Made by a program: the position numbers and the translations under genes
Assembly (NCBI RefSeq): GCF_013466425.1
Contig: NZ_CP059165.1
Location: 2,418,001 to 2,482,000, forward strand
From: Mycobacterium vicinigordonae
Lineage (GTDB): Bacteria; Actinomycetota; Actinomycetes; Mycobacteriales; Mycobacteriaceae
Length of the DNA stretch: 64,000 bases
Reading direction: 5' to 3'
Notes under the pieces: model-generated
The model's input: only the letters and a program-made list of their open reading frames with translations
Told to the model about the DNA's origin: nothing
Databases searched by the model: none
Shown: positions 59,038 through 64,000 of the stretch, piece by piece
Layout: each line of letters begins with the position of its first letter
How positions within the stretch are numbered: the stretch's first letter is position 1

Positions 59038-59624
59038 TCGCCTCGGTGCGCGGTGAGGTGCTTGAGGTGGCGCTCGACCATGTGGTTATCGAGGCGGCCG
59101 GCGTCGGGTATCGGGTGAACGCGACGCCATCGACGCTGGCCACATTGCGCACCGGCACCGACGCGCGGCTAATTACAGCGATGATCGTGCGCGAGGATTC
59201 GATGACGCTGTACGGATTCGGCGACGCCGAGACCCGCGACCTATTCCAGACCTTGCTATCGGTTTCCGGGGTGGGCCCGCGGCTGGCGATGGCGACCCTC
59301 GCCGTGCACGACGCGACGGCTCTGTGCCAGGCCCTGGCCGACGGCGACGTCACCGCGCTGACTCGGGTGCCCGGCATCGGCAAGCGCGGGGCCGAACGGA
59401 TGATCCTGGAACTGCGCGACAAGATCGGTGTGGTGGCCGGCACGGGCGCCGCACCTGCGGTGAATGGCCACGCAGTGCGGGGTCCGGTGGTTGAGGCGCT
59501 TGTCGGTCTCGGCTTTGCCGCCAAGCAGGCAGAGGAGGCGACCGACAAGGTGCTGGCCGCCGATCACGACACGACGACATCGTCGGCGCTGCGAGCAGCG
59601 CTGTCGCTGCTGGGTAAGAAATGA
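59034..59624 (+). CDS. ruvA: Holliday junction DNA helicase subunit RuvA
   Basis: This 196-residue RuvA forms the tetrameric platform that holds the Holliday junction. It has the N-terminal OB domain ([20 protein letters not shown]), two helix-hairpin-helix motifs ([17 protein letters not shown] and [19 protein letters not shown]), and the C-terminal three-helix domain that contacts RuvB ([18 protein letters not shown]). It starts and ends in ATGA overlaps with ruvC and ruvB. Confidence 0.97.
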   Translation: MIASVRGEVLEVALDHVVIEAAGVGYRVNATPSTLATLRTGTDARLITAMIVREDSMTLYGFGDAETRDLFQTLLSVSGVGPRLAMATLAVHDATALCQALADGDVTALTRVPGIGKRGAERMILELRDKIGVVAGTGAAPAVNGHAVRGPVVEALVGLGFAAKQAEEATDKVLAADHDTTTSSALRAALSLLGKK

Positions 59625-60664
59625 CCGATCCGGAAGAATTCGACGAGCGCGACGTCTCGCCGGCTCTTGCGGTCGGTGAGGGCGACATCGACGGCAGCCT
59701 GCGCCCCCGCTCGCTGCGCGAGTTCATCGGCCAGGCCCGGGTCCGCGAACAGCTGCAGCTGGTCATCGAGGGCGCCACGAACCGCGGCGGCACGCCGGAC
59801 CACATTCTGCTGTCCGGCCCGCCGGGGCTGGGCAAGACGTCACTCGCGATGATCATCGCCACCGAGCTGGGGTCATCACTGCGAGTCACGTCGGGGCCGG
59901 CCTTGGAGCGCGCCGGCGACTTGGCGGCGATGCTGTCCAACCTGGTCGAACACGACGTGCTCTTTATCGACGAGATCCACCGCATCGCCCGGCCTGCCGA
60001 GGAGATGCTGTATCTGGCGATGGAGGACTTCCGGGTGGACGTGGTGGTCGGCAAAGGGCCGGGCGCAACGTCGATTCCGCTGGAGGTGGCGCCGTTCACG
60101 CTGGTCGGCGCAACCACTCGGTCGGGCGCACTGACCGGGCCGCTGCGCGATCGGTTCGGTTTCACCGCGCATATGGATTTCTATGAACCGGTCGAGCTGG
60201 AGCGTGTGCTGGCTCGCTCTGCCGGAATCCTGGGCATCGAACTGGGTGCGGAAGCGGGCGCGGAGATCGCGCGCCGCTCCCGCGGAACCCCGCGAATCGC
60301 CAACCGGTTGCTGCGCCGGGTGCGCGACTACGCCGAGGTCCGCGCCGACGGAATCATCACCCGCGACGTCGCCAAGTTTGCGCTGGAGGTCTACGACGTC
60401 GACGAGCTGGGGCTGGACCGGCTGGACCGCGCGGTGTTGTTGGCGCTCACCCGCAGCTTCGGCGGCGGTCCAGTGGGGGTATCGACCTTGGCGGTGGCGG
60501 TGGGGGAGGAGGCTGCCACCGTGGAAGAGGTGTGCGAACCTTTCCTGGTGCGTGCCGGGATGGTCGCGCGCACGCCGCGAGGCCGGGTAGCCACGGCGCT
60601 GGCCTGGACGCACCTGGGCATGACGCCGCCGGCCGGCGGCGGCCAGCCCGGACTGTTCGACTAG
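59621..60664 (+). CDS. ruvB: Holliday junction branch-migration ATPase RuvB
   Basis: The 347-residue AAA+ motor has Walker A in [16 protein letters not shown], Walker B in [16 protein letters not shown], sensor 1 in [12 protein letters not shown], the arginine finger in [16 protein letters not shown], and the winged-helix domain with [19 protein letters not shown]. It drives branch migration with RuvA. The ATG overlaps the ruvA stop. An AGGAGG site just after its stop serves the DUF1304 gene. Confidence 0.97.
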   Translation: MTDPEEFDERDVSPALAVGEGDIDGSLRPRSLREFIGQARVREQLQLVIEGATNRGGTPDHILLSGPPGLGKTSLAMIIATELGSSLRVTSGPALERAGDLAAMLSNLVEHDVLFIDEIHRIARPAEEMLYLAMEDFRVDVVVGKGPGATSIPLEVAPFTLVGATTRSGALTGPLRDRFGFTAHMDFYEPVELERVLARSAGILGIELGAEAGAEIARRSRGTPRIANRLLRRVRDYAEVRADGIITRDVAKFALEVYDVDELGLDRLDRAVLLALTRSFGGGPVGVSTLAVAVGEEAATVEEVCEPFLVRAGMVARTPRGRVATALAWTHLGMTPPAGGGQPGLFD

Positions 60665-60672
60665 GAGGCCGA

Positions 60673-61059
60673 ATGCTCACCGCCGCCTTGGTTTTCGCCG
60701 CGCTGGCCGCGATTCTGCACGTCTATATCTTCGTCATGGAGTCCTTGATCTGGACCTCGCCGCGTACCCGCGCGACGTTTGGCACGACGGCCGAGGAAGC
60801 CGAGACCACCAAGCTGCTGGCCTTCAATCAAGGCTTCTACAACCTGTTCCTGGCAATCGTGACCGGTATCGGCATCGCCGCGACACTGATGGGCCAGCGC
60901 AGCGTCGGCTCGGCATTGGTGTTCGCCGGGGTGGGGTCGATGGCTGCGGCGGCGGTGGTGCTGCTTGTCTCGGCGCGGGACAAAGCGCGGGCGGCGGTGA
61001 CGCAGGGACTGTTCCCGATGATCGCGATTGTGCTGCTGGGACTCGCCCTGGCGTCCTGA
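60673..61059 (+). CDS. DUF1304 family four-TM membrane protein
   Basis: The 128-residue protein starts at the ATG at 60673 (MLTAALVFAALAA), with a strong AGGAGG (60663-60668) upstream; the longer frame lies inside ruvB. It has four hydrophobic helices. The DUF1304 signature is HVYIFVMESLIWTSPRTRATFG followed by AEETTKLLAFNQGFYNLFLA-like sequence (actual residues AEEAETTKLLAFNQGFYN). Function is unknown. A decayed second copy is at 61900-62155. Confidence 0.85.
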   Translation: MLTAALVFAALAAILHVYIFVMESLIWTSPRTRATFGTTAEEAETTKLLAFNQGFYNLFLAIVTGIGIAATLMGQRSVGSALVFAGVGSMAAAAVVLLVSARDKARAAVTQGLFPMIAIVLLGLALAS

Positions 61060-61122
61060 CTGGCGGATGCTTCAAGGCCTCAACGCGCGGGTACCCAGCC
61101 AGGTACCTATCGAGGAGATGCC

Positions 61123-61782
61123 ATGAAACAGATCGAGGACCGTCCTGTCCGCGGACGCATCCCGCGCTCGCGTGGCGCGGTGACCGGATTGCTGCTCGTC
61201 ATCCTGGGCGCCTGGGGAGCGCTGATACCGTTCGTTGGCCCCAACTTCGACTTCGCCTACACTCCGGGCCAGTCCTGGACGGCTGCACGCGGCTGGCTGG
61301 AAGTGCTGCCCGGCGTGGCGACCGCGCTGGGCGGGCTGCTGCTGATCGCCTCCCGGAGCCGCGCCGGCGGGCTGCTCGGCGGCTGGCTTGCCGCCCTGGG
61401 CGGCGCCTGGTTTGTGGTCGGCGGTGCGTTCGCCCCGCTGCTGGGAATCGGCTCGGCCGGCGATCCGGTCGCCGCGACCGAACGCAAGCGGGCGGTGCTG
61501 CAGATCGCGTACTTCTCCGGTCTGGGCGTGCTGATCGCCTTCCTGGCCGGCGCCGCGGTGGCCCGACTGGCGGTTCGGCTGGCGCGTGATGTCCGCCCCG
61601 TGACGCAGCCGGTGGAGGCTGCGCCGTCGCAGGAGTACACCGGCTTGGTCGAACCTGACCGAGACGCGCAGCAGACGGACGTGTTGACGACCCCCCGCGA
61701 GCAGTACACGTCGCCCGGCGAGCACGAATCGCGACGCGGCCTCTTCCGGCGGCACCGCACGCCGGCTGGTCATTCGCAGTAG
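61123..61782 (+). CDS. Conserved membrane protein, four TM helices
   Basis: This 219-residue protein has hydrophobic helices at about 20-38, 62-78, 86-105 and 132-152 (GAVTGLLLVILGAWGALIPF, TALGGLLLIASRS, AALGGAWFVVGGAFAP, SGLGVLIAFLAGAAVARL), followed by a ~65-residue charged tail (YTGLVEPDRDAQQTD, ending in RRHRTPAGHS). GGAG about 15 bases upstream is a weak ribosome-binding site. Family is not recognised; function is unknown. It follows the DUF1304 gene by 63 bases. Confidence 0.75.
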   Translation: MKQIEDRPVRGRIPRSRGAVTGLLLVILGAWGALIPFVGPNFDFAYTPGQSWTAARGWLEVLPGVATALGGLLLIASRSRAGGLLGGWLAALGGAWFVVGGAFAPLLGIGSAGDPVAATERKRAVLQIAYFSGLGVLIAFLAGAAVARLAVRLARDVRPVTQPVEAAPSQEYTGLVEPDRDAQQTDVLTTPREQYTSPGEHESRRGLFRRHRTPAGHSQ

Positions 61783-61899
61783 CGGCTAGCCGGACTGGCT
61801 GTTGCCGTCGGTGCCGGTGCCGGTGCCGCCGCCTCCGCCTCCGGCGTAGCCAAGGTTGTTGGTGGCGCCGTGGGGCGTTAAACCGGATCTCGCCGCGGG

Positions 61900-62155
61900 C
61901 CGCGCGACGTTCGGCATCACGGCCGAGGAGGCCGAGACCACAGGGCCGATGGCCTGCAACCAGGGTTTCTGCAACCGGTTCCTGGCGATTGTGACTGTCA
62001 TCGCCATCGCCATCGCCATCGCCATCGCCGCGGTCATCGCGAAGCCAAATGCACGTGGGCAACGCGCTGGGTCTTCGCGGGGGTGGGGGTATCCATGGTC
62101 GCTGCCGCGGTGGTGCTGGCTGCGCCATCGGAGGCGGGTCGCGCATTCGCGGCGG
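61900..62155 (+). pseudogene. Decayed duplicate of the DUF1304 gene
   Basis: One frame reads RATFGITAEEAETTGPMACN and QGFCNRFLAIVTVIAIAIA, closely matching RATFGTTAEEAETTKLLAFN and QGFYNLFLAIVTGIGIAA of the intact gene at 60673. A second frame continues with RWVFAGVGVSMVAAAVVLAAP, matching ALVFAGVGSMAAAAVVLLV. The match is thus split by a frameshift, the first transmembrane helix is missing, and an ATCGCC expansion has inserted Ile-Ala repeats. The N-terminal part of the longer ORF around it is not homologous. Confidence 0.85.
62000..62029. repeat. Hexanucleotide ATCGCC x5
   Basis: Five perfect ATCGCC units run from 62000 to 62029 inside the DUF1304 pseudogene, where the intact copy has a non-repetitive ATCGTGACCGGTATCGGC stretch. 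It looks like slippage expansion after loss of function. Confidence 0.9.
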
Positions 62156-62159
62156 GACC

Positions 62160-64000
62160 TCAGGCGGATGCAGATGCGCCGCGGCTACCCCCGATGTCCG
62201 GGCCGGAGTACAAGCCAAGGCCGCCGCGGCCCCCGTCGCCGGCAGTAAACCCCCCATGACCGCCCGTGAGGCCAAACACACCGCCGTTGCCCTGTCCGCC
62301 ATCTCCGCCACTGATGCCGTTGAGCCCGGGGAGTCCGGGACCCGCGGTGGGTGTGCCCTGGCTAACGCGCGAAATCGAGCCGCCGCCGCCTCCGCCACCG
62401 ACTCCCGCGTAAAGAGCGGTGCCGCCGCCGGGGGCTCCAGTCCCGCCGAGTCCCCCGTCAGCGCCGACGGTGCCCACGGCGGTCTGCCCGCCCGCGCCAC
62501 CGTTTCCAGCGGTACCGCCGGTGCCGCCGGCGGCACCGCCGCCTCCACCACCGCCGCCGTAGGCGCCATAACCGAGGACGGCGTTTCCTGCTTCAGCGCC
62601 GGCGCCGCCCCCGCCGCCGCCTCCGCCGGTGCCGCCGAGTTCGCCGGAGGCCGTGCCGCCGCCGCCGCCGCCGCCTCCGCCGCCGCCCTCCGCGAAGGCC
62701 ACACCTGACGAATTCGAGCTGGCCAGTCCGCCGCTGCCGCCGTTGCCGCCGTTGCCGCCGTTGCCGCCGGCCGCGCCGCCGCCGCCGCCGTTACCGCCGT
62801 TGCCGCCGGCGCCGCCGCCTCCTCCGCCGCCGGCGGAACCGAGGGTGGTGGTGGTGCCCGAGGTGTTGGATCCGCCGAAGCCAGCGTTGCCGCCGTTGCC
62901 GCCGTTGCCGCCTTGGCCACCTAGCGTATTGCCGGCGCCGGGAGCCCCACCAGCACCTCCAGCCCCTCCGTTACCGCCGTTACCGCCTGTGGCGCTGGTA
63001 GTGCCGTTGAGGCCGGTGTTCTGGCCGCCGTTGCCGCCGCCGCCTCCGTTGCCACCTTGGCCGCCGTTACCGCCGGCACCGCCGCCCTGAACGCCAGCCA
63101 AGCCGCCGATGCCAGCCCCCCCGTCGCCGCCGGTGCCGCCTTGGCCGCCGTTGCCGCCGTTGCCGCCGACGGTGGGTGTGGTGCCGGTGATACCGGCGGT
63201 GCCGACGGCGCCGTTGCCGCCGTTGCCGCCGGTCCCACCGGTGCCGCCTTTACCGATAGCGCCCTGGAGGGGGCCGACGTTGCCGCCGCCACTGTCGACA
63301 GTGACACCAGCGGCGCCGGCGCCACCCCCGGTGCCGCCTTTGCCGCCCTTGCCGCCCGTGCCCGCGGTGGTGCCGGTGTTGTCGCCGCCGTTGCCTCCTT
63401 GGCCGCCGTTGCCGCCGTTGCCGCCGGTGCCGGCTTGTCCGCCGCCGGTACCGTTGATGCCGGCCCCGGATTGACCGCCCGCGCCGCCGTCGCCGCCTTG
63501 GCCGCCTTGGGCGCCGTCGCCGGGTGTGGCGCTGCTGGTGCCGCCGGCGCCGGTGGCGCCCTGGCCGCCGTTACCGCCGTGGCCACCGTTGCCGCCGGTG
63601 CCGATGCCACCGGCGGCGCCGCCGTCGATTTGGGTGCCGGCGGCGCCGGCGCCGCCACCGGTGCCGCCGGTGCCGCCGTCGGCGCCTTTGCCGCCCCCGG
63701 TGAGCGCGGTGGTGGTGGTGCCGGTGTTGGTGCCGCCGTTGCCGCCGTTGCCGCCTTGGCCGCCGTTGCCGCCGGTGCCGGCTTGTCCGCCGCCGGTGCC
63801 GTTGATGCCGGCCCCGGATTGACCGCCGGTGCCGCCGTTGCCGCCTTGGCCGCCGTGGGCGCCGGCCCCGGGGGTGGTGGGGTCGTTGGCGCCGGTGGCG
63901 CCGGTGGCTCCGTTACCGCCGTTGCCGCCGTGTCCGCCGTTGCCGCCGGTGCCGTTGTTGCCGGCGGTGCCGCCGTCGATTTGGGTGCCGGCGGCGCCGG
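62160..64000 (-). CDS. PE_PGRS family protein, C-terminal part (5' end outside the window)
   Basis: The Gly-rich frame ends at TGA 62160 and I followed it open, without a stop, to near the window edge; at least ~610 residues of PGRS repeats (GGNGG, GGTGG, GGQGG) are present. The apparent TTG start at 63101 is only an internal leucine, because the repeat frame continues through it (GDGGAGIGGLAGVQ). The C-terminus ends GLGLYSGPDIGGSRGASASA, with no extra domain. The N-terminal PE domain must lie beyond base 64000. By position after ruvB it corresponds to PE_PGRS44 (Rv2591). Long plus-strand Pro-rich frames opposite are shadows. Confidence 0.88.
   Translation of the reverse strand, partial: GAAGTQIDGGTAGNNGTGGNGGHGGNGGNGATGATGANDPTTPGAGAHGGQGGNGGTGGQSGAGINGTGGGQAGTGGNGGQGGNGGNGGTNTGTTTTALTGGGKGADGGTGGTGGGAGAAGTQIDGGAAGGIGTGGNGGHGGNGGQGATGAGGTSSATPGDGAQGGQGGDGGAGGQSGAGINGTGGGQAGTGGNGGNGGQGGNGGDNTGTTAGTGGKGGKGGTGGGAGAAGVTVDSGGGNVGPLQGAIGKGGTGGTGGNGGNGAVGTAGITGTTPTVGGNGGNGGQGGTGGDGGAGIGGLAGVQGGGAGGNGGQGGNGGGGGNGGQNTGLNGTTSATGGNGGNGGAGGAGGAPGAGNTLGGQGGNGGNGGNAGFGGSNTSGTTTTLGSAGGGGGGGAGGNGGNGGGGGAAGGNGGNGGNGGSGGLASSNSSGVAFAEGGGGGGGGGGGTASGELGGTGGGGGGGGAGAEAGNAVLGYGAYGGGGGGGGAAGGTGGTAGNGGAGGQTAVGTVGADGGLGGTGAPGGGTALYAGVGGGGGGGSISRVSQGTPTAGPGLPGLNGISGGDGGQGNGGVFGLTGGHGGFTAGDGGRGGLGLYSGPDIGGSRGASASA
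63433..64000. repeat. Long tandem repeat in the PGRS region (unit about 348-351 bp)
   Basis: The landmark GCTTGTCCGCCGCCGG(T)..GTTGATGCCGGCCCCGGATTG at 63433 recurs at 63781 (348 bases on), and GTCGATTTGGGTGCCGGCGG at 63624 recurs at 63975 (351 bases on). A ~116-residue block is therefore at least partly duplicated, and probably continues past the edge. Confidence 0.75.

Noticed and set aside
62629..63822. Plus-strand poly-Pro frames at the window end
   Set aside because: Same cause: reverse complement of PGRS glycine codons, with no starts or signals of their own.
62400..64000. Possible CRISPR array because of dense short repeats
   Set aside because: The repeats are codon-periodic GCC/GTT units with no constant spacer length and no cas genes; this is PGRS coding sequence.
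1..64000. Insertion sequences or integrases
   Set aside because: I found no transposase or recombinase motif in any frame with coding character; the accessory block at 26-36 kb has no visible mobile-element ends.

Overview
The window is high-GC actinobacterial DNA and almost certainly comes from a slow-growing Mycobacterium of the M. tuberculosis / kansasii / marinum type. The evidence is two PE_PGRS genes, many GTG starts with 4-nt overlaps, the arabinan/PIM cell-envelope genes aftC, pgsA1, patA and pimA, and a gene order that follows the M. tuberculosis segment from dxs1 (Rv2682c) to PE_PGRS44 (Rv2591), read in the opposite orientation. All Rv names here are recalled from known H37Rv gene order; no search was run.

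Layout. 1-14.1 kb is a conserved core: the end of dxs, an RNase D, a DUF3000 protein, echA15, the coproporphyrin-type haem genes hemE-hemY-hemQ with a methyltransferase, msrB-aftC, a lipoprotein of the alpha/beta-hydrolase fold, ribD-like, a ZapE/AFG1 ATPase, a GNAT enzyme and clpC2 with a striking operator-promoter. 14.1-26 kb is less conserved: small secreted DUF732 proteins, an MFS pump, a four-gene tRNA locus (Val, Cys, Gly, Val), a secreted zinc-phospholipase-like protein, a TSUP exporter, a glutamate-cysteine-ligase-like enzyme, two TetR regulators, a degenerate STAS protein and DedA.

26-36 kb is the main accessory block. It has a secreted polysaccharide deacetylase, an IclR regulator, a five-gene operon for an aromatic-ring dihydroxylating dioxygenase (alpha, beta, an unknown 77-residue protein, SDR diol dehydrogenase, class II aldolase/decarboxylase), a PE_PGRS gene, and pcaH-pcaG-pcaB. 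Together they could turn an aromatic acid into protocatechuate and cleave it to gamma-carboxymuconolactone. No ferredoxin, reductase, transporter or pcaC/D gene lies within the block. 36-43 kb holds relatives of dormancy-region genes (a PRTase, a truncated Rv2629-like gene, an Rv2627c-like hydrolase) and a redox-looking divergon (DUF2249-cupin and methyltransferase versus ferredoxin, Cys-containing HTH regulator, membrane protein and cupin) around a 24-bp imperfect palindrome.

43-64 kb returns to core: the thrS-HIT-pgsA1-patA-pimA-Nudix operon (PIM synthesis), pdxS-tesB2-pdxT (PLP synthesis plus a thioesterase), yebC and ruvC-ruvA-ruvB. It ends with a DUF1304 membrane gene, a decayed second copy of it, and the 3' part of a PE_PGRS gene that runs off the window.
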